From contig NC_091353.1 in assembly GCF_038502225.1 (NCBI RefSeq), forward strand, positions 507,975 to 571,974: 64,000 nucleotides of DNA, read 5' to 3'. Origin of the DNA: Cherax quadricarinatus. Lineage: Eukaryota; Arthropoda; Malacostraca; Decapoda; Parastacidae. Positions 20,215 to 31,135 of the stretch are shown piece after piece. The notes beneath the pieces were generated by a model, which searched no databases, had not been told where the DNA came from, and saw only the letters and a program-made list of their open reading frames with translations. The translations under genes were made by a program, and so were the position numbers. Numbering within the stretch: position 1 is the first letter of the stretch; the number at the start of each line of letters is the position of its first letter.

Positions 20215-22080
20215 TCTGAAGGAGACAATGACCACTCAAACACACACACACACACACACACGAGAGGCAATGACGCAGATGAGCAACAGAACCCAGACGA
20301 AGGTGGAAGAGCAAACACAACTTCTTCCAGAACAACCCACAGAAGTAATCCAACTGCAACCCCAATGCAACCGAACAATCTAAACCAAAACCGACACACT
20401 GTACCCTCTGCCCCCACCTTCCTAATCACAAACTCCACCCCTCAGCAACCCCCCTATAGGCCCCCACCAGAGCTCCCGCTCCCCCAACCCCACCATTCTC
20501 ACCAGACAACAGTTTTAGAAAAGAAGTTGAAGGTTTGGTATGCGATCGCGGATGGAATAACAAATAAATGTTAGGAGTGGCATGAAAGAATCAAGGAGAC
20601 GTCCCTAGACATCATAGCAGCCACAGAAACGAAACTCACTGGGACGCAATCTTCCCACCCGGATATCAAATCCTGGGCAAAGATAGAAGGAGCAGAGGGG
20701 AGGAGGAGTTGCACTGCTCATTAAAAACCGATGAGGATTTGAGGAGATGGAAGGAATGGACGAAACTGGGGAAAGAGTAGGTGCAATTCAGTCTCGGAGA
20801 CATGTACCATCTTGCTAGGAACATAACTAGAGAAAGAGGAGACAATTAACCAGCTGGACCATGTAATCACCTTCAACAGTTCAGATATAGGAGAATTACA
20901 CACCAAACTCAGATCATGTGGATCTGAGTTTCAAATGTATAGTTGAGTTTGCAATAAACAGTGAAGCAGCCCGAGAAGGATGGGGGAAATCAGACTTCAG
21001 AAAAGGGAACTATACATGTATGACGCAATTCCTGCATGAGGTGCAGTGGGTAAGAGAGCTAGAGAAAAATGATGGAACACGTAACAGCAAAGTGCAGGGA
21101 GGCAAGAGAGAAGTTCATGCTAAGGGGCAACAGAAACAACGGGAAGACCAGAGTGAGCCCATGATTTACCCGGAGGTGTGTAAAGGCCCAAGTGTGCTAG
21201 AGTATGGTGAAAGTATAGAAGGCAAAGAAGTCAGGAAAATAGGAGAGAGGGCCAGAGGCATTGCAAGAATGGCATAGAATTAAAACCTAAATCGGACCCA
21301 AAATTATCATATAGACACACCAGGAGGAAAACAACAGTCATGGACCAGAGATTCAGGCTGAGGAAGGAGGGAGGGGAACTCATAGGGACCGACCAAGAAG
21401 TACGTGAGGAACTCTGCTCAAGATTCAAGGACGTATCCACAGTGGAGACAGAGAGGCTTCCAGCAAACCGAGGGAGTAGGGTGCACCAGGAAGTGCTGGA
21501 TACTCTGCACACAACCGAGGAGGAGGTGAAAAAGGTGCTATGGGTCTCCACAAGGATCAGTACTATGAACGTTACTATTTCTCGTGTATGTGAATGACAT
21601 GAAAAATGAAAGAGACTGAGATATGTAGAAGATATGAAACTAATGAGAACACAAACAAATGAGGACAAGGACAAACTACAAATGAATCTGATCAGACAGG
21701 ATAGCCTAACAAGTGACCTCATCATACACAATGTTATGACGACTTCGGATGGACAAATAAGATCGCAAACAGAGTAAAGGTTCGGAGAGCAAAATCTGCA
21801 AATCTCATTAAAAGACCTTGGTGTAAGCATTTTATCTAGCATATCTCCTGAGGCACACACCAAACTTGAGTATAAAAACTTATTAAAGGAGCCTTTCACA
21901 ACGCCATACGTTAAGGTCAAGGAACTTCAGAATATTTTTTAAGATTGCAACGAGATTATCACAGGGCTAAAAGATATGTGCAATGAGGAGAAATTAAAGG
22001 AATTAAAGGTGATGACGTTTAAGGAAAGAAGTTCTAGGGGCGAAAACATAAAAAATTCCGAGAGGAATTTATAAGGTGTC
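20215..22080 (+). pseudogene. CR1-type LINE, decayed full-length-like copy
   Basis: Begins near a (CA)n tract at 20241-20262. A proline-rich stretch (20365-20520) precedes an endonuclease start with LKVWYAIADGITNKC and DIIAATETKL (20530-20640). Later come GLHKDQYYERYYF-like palm remnants (21540-21600) and post-palm pieces at 21960-22080 (EEKLKELKVMTFKERSSRG). Stops and frameshifts occur throughout. The proline-rich part may be ORF1 or a linker. Confidence 0.55.
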
Positions 22081-22789
22081 AATGGATAGAAGGGTGAGAC
22101 GGAAACAAGAACACAAGGGCTCAGTTAGAAGTGAAAACCGGCAAGAATCATAGTCATATTAGTGAACACTTCAGCCTTAAAGTGGTTAGGAATAAAACGA
22201 CCTGGACAGTTGAGTGGTGTAGGTAAGATCCGAAGTGAACCCAATAACTACCAGCGAAGAGGTAGAGCCAGGATCTAAGACTAGCCATCTGTTTATGTTT
22301 CTCTCGTACGTCTTCTGACTGATATAAATGCTTTAGTTTCTGCTCCTTAGTGACATTTTCTAGATTTATATTTATCTTTTATTGTAACATTTTCATTTGT
22401 AAGCAGTTCAGTAACTCCTTGTCTTTTCAGCATTCTTCCACGTTCTCCTTGTGACTTTAATTAGTGGAACGCATTGTACACAGACTTCGCATACTTCTGT
22501 TTTCAACTTTCCTACGTACTGATGAGAGTTTAGGCTAACCGAGGCTAACCTGATTATTTTTTGTTTATTTAACTTCATCTCGCATTGATGTAGTTAAATT
22601 TACTGAAAATTCCTCCACAATGACTCTGGAATTCTCCTCCTTTAAATATATATTGTTTGTTCATCTAAAAGGTTTTGATCGGAGTTTATTTTGCTTGAGA
22701 ATGTTCTCTTCTTTCCTCATTGTTCGTGAAGATTAAGTCGTGTATTTTGTAATAATGTTGGTAGAATTACCGATAATATCATAGGTTAA
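22081..22789. other. No recognisable gene
   Basis: AT-rich DNA with no supported feature. Confidence 0.4.
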
Positions 22790-22881
22790 AGGACATATGT
22801 GCAACTAATGTAACATTTTATTGTGGCTCCTGTAGAGCGAAACGTTGCCACAGTAAAATGTCACAATTGCATATATGTCCT
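22790..22881 (+). repeat. Hairpin repeat around a degenerate hammerhead-like motif
   Basis: ggacatatgtgcaa...aacattttattgtgg on the left pairs imperfectly with ccacagtaaaatgtcacaat...tatgtcc on the right over about 33 bp. The loop holds ctcctgtagagcgaaacgttg, equivalent to the motif at 11278-11307 without its CUGANGA-like box. Confidence 0.5.
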
Positions 22882-23531
22882 CTTAACTAACAAGTGTATT
22901 TCCATATCTAGTTGGTTCTGTTACAGGTTGGTTCAAAGTAAAACTTTTAAAAGAGCCTCGTTGTCTCTCTGTTAAATATTTGCTTAGTTTTGGGGCTTCT
23001 AAGAACTATTACCATTACGATTAAGTGAGGTACTCAGTCTGCAATGTGTATATATATATTACATTCGTATTCAATAATATAACTTATTTAATTTCTCTGT
23101 TAATGTCAGCTCCTTGAAATAAGTAAAAAATAGTTCATGAAGAATTGTTCTGTTCATGTTATATTATTATTTTCAATTTTCACATTTTACTTAATATTTT
23201 GGGAAAGTTCTCATATACATATATTAAAATACCAAGTTTTAATTTATCCCTCAGTATATATATTTCCCATATATCCCGTTTTTTTCTTACCGAGAGAATG
23301 ATGAAGTTTCCACAGAGGATGTCGACTACTGAGGAGCTGAAGTGACTGAACTTACTGAAGACCGTGACAAGGGGCACCTCACGACTAGTTGCATGGTATC
23401 TACCTCTAAAAACTGCTCACACATCTCTTGTCGCGCGCACCTCCCACACAGTAACTCGACTGTGACGGATATTCACAATGACGATCAATACCCTTGTCAC
23501 AACAAGAAAAACAAGCTCATATTCTTCTCAG
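22882..23531. other. No recognisable gene
   Basis: AT-rich; nothing supported. Confidence 0.4.
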
Positions 23532-23542
23532 AATATATATGA

Positions 23543-23577
<35 letters not shown>
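23532..23577. repeat. (TA)n microsatellite
   Basis: Imperfect TA tract with one CA, running into an ATT run. Confidence 0.95.
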
Positions 23578-23580
<3 letters not shown>

Positions 23581-23755
23581 ATTATTTTATTATTATCACA
23601 CCGGCCGATTCCCACCAAGGCAGGGTGGCCCGAAAAAGAAAAACTTTCACCATCATTCACTCCATCACTGTCTTGCCAGAAGGGTGCTTTACACTACAGT
23701 TTTTAAACTGCAACATTAACACCCCTCCTTCAGAGTGCAGGCACTGTACTTCCCA
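23578..23755 (-). mobile_element. RTE-type LINE 3' end
   Basis: Minus-strand 3' UTR of the family at 41135-44826, including the plus-strand block ccggccgattcccaccaaggcagggtgg. It is 5'-truncated at the next (TA)n tract. Confidence 0.8.
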
Positions 23756-23784
23756 TATATATATATACATGTATATATATATAT

Positions 23785-23831
<47 letters not shown>
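23755..23831. repeat. (TA)n microsatellite
   Basis: TA tract with two CATG interruptions. Confidence 0.97.
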
Positions 23832-23833
<2 letters not shown>

Positions 23834-23879
23834 TACAGGAGGTGTGAAAGATACATGTCTAGTACATGTTGTTACGTGT

Positions 23880-24600
23880 TTGTCACTCATTATAATGTGA
23901 AAATCTCATCCAGCTTCTCAGAGTTGGGGTGCATGCCCAAAATACAGCAGGCATTACCCCTCTGAACAGTAGCGGTGAGCCGCTGGAACAGAAAACTAGC
24001 TGCCCTGGGATCTCTACTTATAATGATGAGTCTTTCGCAGAGTTTCGTAAGGAACTTAGATGCACTCTTTCCCCATGAGCCAAGGGTGTCTCAGCCTATG
24101 GGAACAAACATTTAATGATGAGCAAGTTCTCCGTATTTTCTAGACGTTTCGGACTCCCTGAAGCTGATGGCTGTCCCTCCTTCCTCCCTGGTGTATTGGA
24201 GAGAGGTGTCAGTCATGGCAGATGCACATGTGTAGTCCCACATCACCTGCTTGCCGTCTGTCCAGGCTTGAAGTGTGATACCATCTGGACGCTTCTGGCT
24301 GTAATCAGATCTGCATGGTTGGGGTGGCTCCCTTATTGCTGGGCATCCGGCTGTTATGAGGCTCCTCTTGATAATGTTATTAACCTCCTCATACCTTGCC
24401 TTCAGATTTACGGCACAAAAGACCATGGTACTCGATAAGGTCTGCTGCTTCACTACCACAAATACAGCTGTGTTCGGCGAGAATAGGGGCGGTAAGTCGA
24501 TGGGCAACACCAATGCGGATGGTCTGTGGGTCGAGGCGTGTGACAAGGCTTGAGTTGGGTACAGCCAACAGAAAGTTATCTATATGAGAAGCTCTCACTG
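23880..24600 (-). pseudogene. Fragment of a repeated ORF with restriction-like endonuclease pattern
   Basis: A 144-residue open frame (24112-24546) continues through a stop to about 23885. It contains ARYEEVNNIIKRSLITAGCP, then KRPDGITLQAW and KQVMWDYTCAS, then ESETSRKYGELAHH. PD followed by 15 residues and D fits the restriction-like endonuclease found at the C-terminus of R2-type non-LTR elements, but the RT is absent and my placement is tentative. Downstream pieces (FVPIG, LGSWGKSASKFL, RDPRAASFLFQRL) keep protein-like character, so the ORF was once longer. Confidence 0.45.
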
Positions 24601-24609
24601 CTAGAGGCA

Positions 24610-25299
<690 letters not shown>

Positions 25300-25319
25300 A
25301 TAAGATCACAGTAAACAGG

Positions 25320-26500
25320 TGATTTCAGAATATGAAAAACAACCACTGTGAAAGAATAGAGAAATTCCAAGCGCTTTCGTGACTACTCACTTTATGAAGG
25401 AACAATGAAAGTAATGCATCAAAGGAAGGCATATAAAGGGTCTAGCCCACACCTCACTATCACATCCCACAACAAAGCAACACCTGATACGCGACTCATA
25501 AGAAAGGGAACACTGCAGCAAGTCCGCTGGCCCAACTAGACAGGTCCTTCACACAACCCACCAACAAACTATTCTAAACAAGAATTAAGAAATTTAAAAT
25601 TTATTATTTGTCCAATGCATTATTAAATTCTTCCCAAATTCTATTAATTATAAATGGATCTAATTTATATAAACCAAAGGAAATATTCATATTATTGTCA
25701 AAACTGCTTTTAATGAAACAAGATTCAATTACATTCCTGTTGAGCATGGACTTACTCGATACAACTTTCTCAACTTATTGAAATTCAATTGGATGGTTAA
25801 AATCTCTCACATGAATAAATAGAGCATTGGAATCTTGTCCAGTTCTAATGCTGTATTTATGTTGTTTTAATCTTCGAGATTTTTACCAGTTGGACAGTAA
25901 TAAACTTTATCGAAAATTTTACAAGGAATCTTATAGAGACATCCGTCAGCATTTTGGGGGGAATTCTTTATCAAAAGTTTTTTTTACTGTATCAAGATTT
26001 TTAAATACAACTTTGATATTAAAAGTCTTAAGAAGAGAAGGCATATCAACCAAGTTTTCATGGTAAGGGAGAACCAACATATTTTTAGTTGAATAAGGCT
26101 GGTTGTCCCTTTTTGGATTGTAAAAAGTATTTCTAGCAATTTTAAAAGATTTATCAATTACGTTTCTTGGGTATTTCAAATCATTACCTATATCATAAAT
26201 TTTGGATATTTCCTCATCTATGAACTCTGGACTACAAATTCGTAAAGCTCTCAAAAACATTGATGAGAAAACAGATAGTTTAACTTTATCTTGATGTGAA
26301 GAATAATAGTGTACATAGGAACAGTGATTTGTAGGTTTTCTGTAAATTTTAAATTTGAATTAATTATTACCCTTAATAATTAAAACATCTAGAAAAGACA
26401 ATGAGTTATTTTCTTCAAACTCAACAGCAAAGTTTATAGAATGGGCTAAGCTATTTAATTTGCCAAGGAAATGGTGTATATCTACATTCTTGGGCATAAG
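25320..26500 (-). pseudogene. Penelope-like element: RT C-terminus plus GIY-YIG endonuclease remnant
   Basis: On the minus strand, from right to left: SLSFLDVLI and FKIYRKPTNHCSYVHYYSSH, FLRALRICSPEFIDEEI, IYDIGNDLKYPRNVIDKSF, and NMLVLPYHENLVDM. These are the end of a Penelope-like reverse transcriptase and the linker. After a frameshift in the G run near 25957 come remnants of the GIY-YIG-type endonuclease: LKQHKYSIRTGQDSNALFIH and RDFNHPIEF. Stops and the frameshift make it non-functional. A hammerhead-like motif at 25367-25400 lies at its 3' side, and the end nearest 25320 abuts (TA)n. Confidence 0.75.
25367..25400 (-). ncRNA. Hammerhead-ribozyme-like motif, AGCGCU class
   Basis: Minus strand: TTCC, TTCATAA, A, GTGA-GTAG-TCAC stem II, GAAA, GCGC, TT, GGAA. 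Stem I is TTCC/GGAA, directly against the core. The bases AGCGCU around stem III are self-complementary. The conserved G at core position 5 is C here, so this copy is probably inactive. It lies beside the Penelope-like endonuclease remnant. Confidence 0.5.
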
Positions 26501-26642
26501 AAATATCCAAAAATTTATGAAATAGGTAATGATTTGAAATACCCAAGAAACATAATTGATAAATCTTTTAAAACTGCTAGAAATACTTTTTACAATCCAA
26601 AAAGGGACAACCAGCCTTATTCAACTAAAAATATGTTGGTTC
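26500..26642 (+). pseudogene. Penelope-like RT fragment, inverted duplicate
   Basis: Plus strand encodes KIYEIGNDLKYPRNIIDKSF and NTFYNPKRDNQPYSTKNMLV, nearly the same as the minus-strand segment at about 26070-26205. The two copies face each other, so a piece was duplicated in inverted orientation. It ends at a MITE end fragment. Confidence 0.75.
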
Positions 26643-26660
26643 TTTTTACATATTCGGCCC

Positions 26661-26664
<4 letters not shown>
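26643..26664 (-). mobile_element. Solo end of the 389-bp MITE family
   Basis: ctttttacatattcggcccgaca matches the reverse complement of the left end of the element at 24707, with one change in the inverted repeat, and is again followed directly by (TA)n. Confidence 0.6.

Positions 26665-26739
<75 letters not shown>
26665..26739. repeat. (TA)n microsatellite
   Basis: Uninterrupted TA tract. Confidence 0.97.
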
Positions 26740-26745
<6 letters not shown>

Positions 26746-26847
26746 GGGAGGTACCACCTCTAGAACTGTTATGGGGACCCTCATCCTCAGAGAAAAGAAT
26801 AAACTTGCTTCTGGGAAAACTCAAGATTCTCCCTGAAGCTGTTTGAG

Positions 26848-26850
<3 letters not shown>

Positions 26851-26911
<61 letters not shown>
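26851..26911. repeat. (TA)n microsatellite
   Basis: Uninterrupted TA tract directly before a SINE. Confidence 0.97.
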
Positions 26912-26914
<3 letters not shown>

Positions 26915-27180
26915 AACACTGATCTCTGGCTGAAGGAGACTCGAACCTACGAACCTTGGGACAAGGTACGCAGTGCTTTACCAATCTACCCACACTGGAC
27001 AATACCTTGGCGTGTAGCTAGCGCTACACGTTTGATCCAAGGCAGCCAGCTTTCAGGGATAAGGCTTACAGCTTTTCATCTCATCCCCTGCATGCATCAG
27101 CCTTCCTAGAGATATTAACAATGCAAGGAATTCGCAAGAGCAGGCGAAATATACACAAACACTGATCTCTGGAAGGCTGA
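26912..27180 (-). mobile_element. tRNA-derived SINE
   Basis: The minus strand has a tRNA-like head, gtccagtgtgggtagattgg then taaagcactgcg, with B box GGTTCGAGTCTCC at 26935-26947 and a body containing ctggctgccttggatcaaac. A second copy of the family is at 44927-45190. The motif acaaacactgatctctgg occurs at both ends (26913 and 27157) and may be a duplication created on insertion. Confidence 0.7.
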
Positions 27181-27183
27181 TGC

Positions 27184-27487
27184 ATGCAGGGGATGAGATG
27201 AATATTTTGAGAAACTTGAATATTGATGAAGATAGGGAAGCTGTGATTTCGTTTATTGGACAAGGAGGTATAACATCTTGTATGAGTGAGGAACAGCCAG
27301 TTGTGAGTGTGGGGGAAGTTCGTGAGGCAGTGGGTAGAATGAAAGGGGGTAAAGCAGCTGGGATTGATGGGATAAAGACAAATGTTAAAAGCAGGTGGGG
27401 ATATAATTTTGGAGTGGTTAGTGTTTTTATTTAATAAATGTATGGAAGAGGGTAAGGTACCTAGTGATTGGCAGAGAGCATACATAG
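27184..27487 (+). pseudogene. RTE-type LINE internal fragment
   Basis: Plus strand: VGEVREAVGRMKGGKAAGID and CMEEGKVPSDWQR-like sequence, matching 57190-57470. It covers only the segment between endonuclease and RT palm. Confidence 0.8.
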
Positions 27488-27645
27488 TTTTTTTTTTTTG
27501 TATAAGTTCATTATTTACATGTTGCATCTTTTCATCAAAATGATCTATATATAAATTTTACCTATCATTTTATTTCATATATTTAAAAGACAAACTATTA
27601 AAAAATAGGCATCTATGCAATATAATGAGATCATACATTGATTAT

Positions 27646-27674
27646 ATTTTGGCCACACAGTGAGCTTTATCAAG
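27646..27674 (-). ncRNA. Hammerhead-like motif remnant
   Basis: Minus strand: CTTGATAAAGCTCACTGTGTGG keeps the core box and part of stem II, but GAAACGU has become CCAAAAUA. Not expected to be active. Confidence 0.3.
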
Positions 27675-27880
27675 TTACAAACAGATCTACCTTGGTAAAG
27701 AGTACATGAATATATATAGTGTGGAGAGTCAAGAGGACAATTTTGGGTAAATAGCTACAATGTTCATCTTGCACATCCCGGGTAGGTCCGTCGGAAATCC
27801 AACCTGCCCAACATTCTGCCCTTGACTCTCCACACTATTTATACTCATGTACTCTTTACCCAGGTAGATTTATTTGTGAA

Positions 27881-27912
27881 TTAATAAAGCCCACTGCCTG
27901 GGAGAAACGTTG
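27881..27912 (+). ncRNA. Hammerhead-like motif remnant
   Basis: Plus strand: TTAATAAAGCCCACTGCCTGGG then AGAAACGTTG. GAAACGU is intact; the core G at position 5 is A and stem II is one base out of register. Confidence 0.3.
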
Positions 27913-27930
27913 TCAATAATCACATTATAT

Positions 27931-28700
27931 TTCATGTGTCTATTTTCCCATCGTTTAGGTATTTTAAAGCATTTCTCTCCAAAGACAAAAAATGTCTCCT
28001 TCTAAATTTGTAAAATATCTCTCCTCAGGAGGCCTGGTCACAGACCGGGCCGCGGGGGCGTTGACCCCTGGAACTCTCTCCAGGTAAACTCCAGGTAAAC
28101 TCCAGAACCATGAGCTACAGTTGTTCCAAATGACATATTCCACATGCTTGCTTTTTGACGTAAATCGCGACCGACATAATTTTGCTTCAAATCCCCAATA
28201 ACTCAACCATATTATTGGTTTAGATTTTGAAGTGAACATTTTTATTGTACAGTAACTTTGCTAAGTCCAATAAAACTTTTATCATATATAATGACATGTG
28301 TCGGTAAACTTCTGCAAAATTTACATCTGAAAACATACCGAAACAACAAGTTTTTTCAAGTATTGACAGTGGATTAATTACATAAAGTTTAATTGATCCA
28401 AATAAATCACGGTCAGTACTCCGCAGTTATTTTTCTTAACACAGCAACTATCACATAGTTAATATTCACATTTACTACACAGAAAAATACCCTGTCCCCT
28501 CAGATGATTGTTATTTAAAACGTCTAAGAGTATTTAGATTAAAACAAAGAAACTATTACCATAAAAAAATCTGCAATAACAACATTATATTAAGGAATTT
28601 CCACAATTACTGAGGCTAATATTTATGATGATCGAGACACCTGTGCAACATTTGGATGTGTTTACTGATAAGATGTTACACCCGTGTAGCAAGCATTCTC
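27931..28700. other. No gene; Penelope-like remnant at the end
   Basis: AT-rich. Near 28628-28690 the sequence gagacacctgtgcaacatttgg resembles the block before the hammerhead-like motifs, but the motif itself is lost. Confidence 0.4.
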
Positions 28701-28799
28701 AGTCTTAAACGTACGTAACTATTATTGTAGAGACAGTGGAAATGGACAGGTCATTTTTAGGTGATCGTTTCCATAGTCTTGATAGAACGTGTAATACCT

Positions 28800-29450
28800 T
28801 AGCATAGGGGACTGAACACCTTCTATCAGGGCAAATGCACTGAACACTGAAGACTGAACATTTTATATCAAGCCTACTGGACTGAACACCTTCCATCAGG
28901 GCTAAGGTGCTGAATAATGAAGACTGAACATTTTATATCAAGCATACTGGACTGAACACCTTCCATCAGGGCTAAGGTGCTGAATAATGAAGACTGAACA
29001 TTTTATATCAAGCCTACTGGACTGAACACCTTCCATCAGGGCTAAGGTGCTGGATAATGAAGACTGAGCATTTTATATCAAGCATACTGGACTGAACACC
29101 TTCCATCAGGGCTAAGGTGCTGTATAATCAAGACTGAACATTTTATATCAAGCCTACTGGAGTGTACACCCTTTATTAAGGCTAAGGACTAAACACCTTC
29201 TCCCAAGGCTAAGAAACTGAATACTTTCTGTCAAGACTAAGTGTCTGAACACGTTTTCTCAAGGTTAAGGGACTGAGCACCTTATATCGATACTATGAAA
29301 CTGAACGCCTTATATCGATACACCTTGTATGAAGACTAAAGGACTGAACACCTTATCTCAAGGCTAAGGGACTGAACACCTTATATCAAGACTATGGAAC
29401 TGAACACCTTATATGAAGACTACGGGACTGAACACCTGAAAATCACCTCT
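28800..29450 (+). repeat. Tandem repeat, 70-bp unit with degenerate flank
   Basis: The unit with ggactgaacaccttccatc recurs at 28879, 28949, 29019 and 29089, exactly 70 bp apart, and in altered form at 29159. After 29180 shorter diverged units of about 30-40 bp built on gaacacctta continue to 29440. Confidence 0.9.
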
Positions 29451-30020
29451 CCTCATCTTCCAATATAAAAATCACATGTGAATTAAGCTGGAAAAAGCTG
29501 CTGCGCCGGTGAACCATTTCATTAGTAATAATTTCCATGTGTAGCATATGTGGCTTATTGACCAGATGTTGCTATTGTTTTCTATTAAAATAATGACAGT
29601 AAAATTTATATTTTAGAACTGTTAGTGATGACTTGCGTGAGGGAGCAGTCACGAGTCGTAACTTCAAGAGTCGTAACTTCCAAATGCTAAAAGTATTGAG
29701 GCGTAACACAGTCATAACTCACTCTTCTTTGGGTATTGTATTGGTTTTACTATATAAATTTATTATCAGAAAATATTTTGTTATACAGAAATTCTTAACT
29801 CGCAATAGGATATGTATTTTATATCAGGGAGTTGATGTTATAAGTATATATTATACACGTTATGTGTTAATTGTTTTGAGGAATATTTCAAGACTGAGAA
29901 GTATTGTGAAGAACAGGGGAAAGCAGAGTGTGAATTCAGTTGAAGAAAACTTCCCCAAATTTACCTGGCTCATTATATCCTCAGGAAACAATGAAAACCA
30001 CAATCCTATCAGAGGGTAAA
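29451..30020. other. No recognisable gene
   Basis: AT-rich. The 128-codon frame at 29633-30019 has no motif and low-complexity composition. Confidence 0.4.
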
Positions 30021-30321
30021 ACATGTAAAAGTTGGATAAATTTAGATTTAGAAAGGATATAGGTAAGTACTGGTTTTCTAACAGAGTTGTAGATGCGTGG
30101 AACAGTCTTCCCAGTGGGATGATAGAGGTTAGGACCTTGGGTAGCTTTAAGAAGAGACTGGACAAATATATGAGTGGGAGGGGCTGGGTTTGATTGGTGT
30201 CATTGGGTACGGGAGTTATTTCTTGGGTGGCTTTAGGTAGAGATCGTTTTGATAAGGACCTGCCTCGTATGGGCCAGTAGGCCTTCTGCAGTGTTCCTAC
30301 ATTCTTATGTTCTTATGTTCT
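30021..30321 (+). mobile_element. CR1-type LINE 3' end
   Basis: Encodes a short C-terminal remnant (KFRFRKDIGKYWF-like) with the block gcctcgtatgggccagtagg and ends in the repeat ttcttatg. Same family as 13831-15398, more truncated. Confidence 0.75.
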
Positions 30322-30419
30322 GTTATAGAATTACATAAAAGGATGGTATAATGATATCTTTTTGGCCGGATGCTGCCTTCCATCCCACAGTAATCTTCCT
30401 TTTTCACAGTCCAACACAT

Positions 30420-30615
30420 TCTGAGGCCAAAATCAAACCAAATCAAAATTTTTATTTCTTTGTGATGTATACAAACTGTACTCACGAAATCGTAATGACA
30501 CGATTGCAAACAAACCATACCACGGGTGGGGATAGAACCCGCGATCAGAGAGTCTCAAAACTCCAGACCGACGCGTGTTCTATCCCCGTCCGTGGTATGG
30601 TTTGTACAAACTGTA
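30420..30615 (-). repeat. SINE-like repeat with inverted repeat
   Basis: acaaaccataccacgg at about 30509 and ccgtggtatggtttgt at about 30590 are inverted copies, and on the minus strand the sequence between has a tRNA-like gatcgcgggttctatcccc. It may be a tRNA-derived SINE or a small foldback element. Confidence 0.4.
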
Positions 30616-30780
30616 GTTTACATGTAATAAAGTATTGTTAAGCGCATTAAAAGTCACTAACATGCTCAGCATTTCGGGCGGTGCCATCACTTTTTTTTTT
30701 ATTAATTAAGAAGCTGTGGTCTTAATTGTTTCTTTTTTTGAAAGACAGATACAAATGCTATATAATACGATTCTCTGATG

Positions 30781-30814
30781 ACAACATTTCGCCCACACAG
30801 TGGGCTTTATCAAG
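30781..30814 (-). ncRNA. Hammerhead-ribozyme-like motif, AUGU variant
   Basis: Minus strand: CTTGATAA, A, GCCCAC-TGT-GTGGGC stem II (six pairs), GAAA, TGTT, GTC. Stem I between GTGTC and GTCAT pairs at four of five positions. GAAAUGU replaces GAAACGU. Confidence 0.5.
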
Positions 30815-30880
30815 ACACAAACTGGGTAGGCAAAAACTTTGTCAATATAGATTCGCATTAAATTGCAGTTATGCCTTTTT

Positions 30881-31135
30881 TTTTTACATTATATCGATGT
30901 TTCATATAATTTTGCTCCGTAATTTATGATTTTTTTACATTGTATCGGTGTTTCATATAATTTTGCTACGTAATTTATGATTTTTTTACATTGTATCGGT
31001 GTTTCATATAATTTTGCTACGTAATTTATGATTTTTTTTACATTATATCGATGTTTCATATAATTTTGCTCCGTAATTTATGATTTTTTTTACATTGTAT
31101 CGGTGTTTCATATAATTTTGCTACGTAATTTTCTT
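30881..31135 (+). repeat. Tandem repeat, 51-52-bp unit
   Basis: The unit with acattgtatcggtgtttcat recurs at 30886, 30937, 30988, 31040 and 31092. Two sequence types (tatcgatg and tgtatcggtg) occur in the order a, b, b, a, b. Confidence 0.93.

Larger units (their letters stand above)
27640..27925. mobile_element. Palindromic Penelope-type repeat, diverged
   Basis: The left arm (27640-27733) and right arm (27820-27925) are inverted copies sharing tacc-tggtaaagagtacatga and gtgtggagagtcaag, with about 85 bp between them. Each arm carries a hammerhead-like motif in the same outward arrangement as 2859-3227. A fragment of the right arm recurs at 36170-36240. Confidence 0.5.

Noticed and set aside
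26912..27180. tRNA gene on the minus strand
   Set aside because: A and B boxes are present but the arms do not fold as a complete tRNA and the body matches a dispersed SINE.
29633..30019. 128-codon plus frame
   Set aside because: First codon is not ATG, composition is AT-driven, and its end runs into a LINE 3' end.
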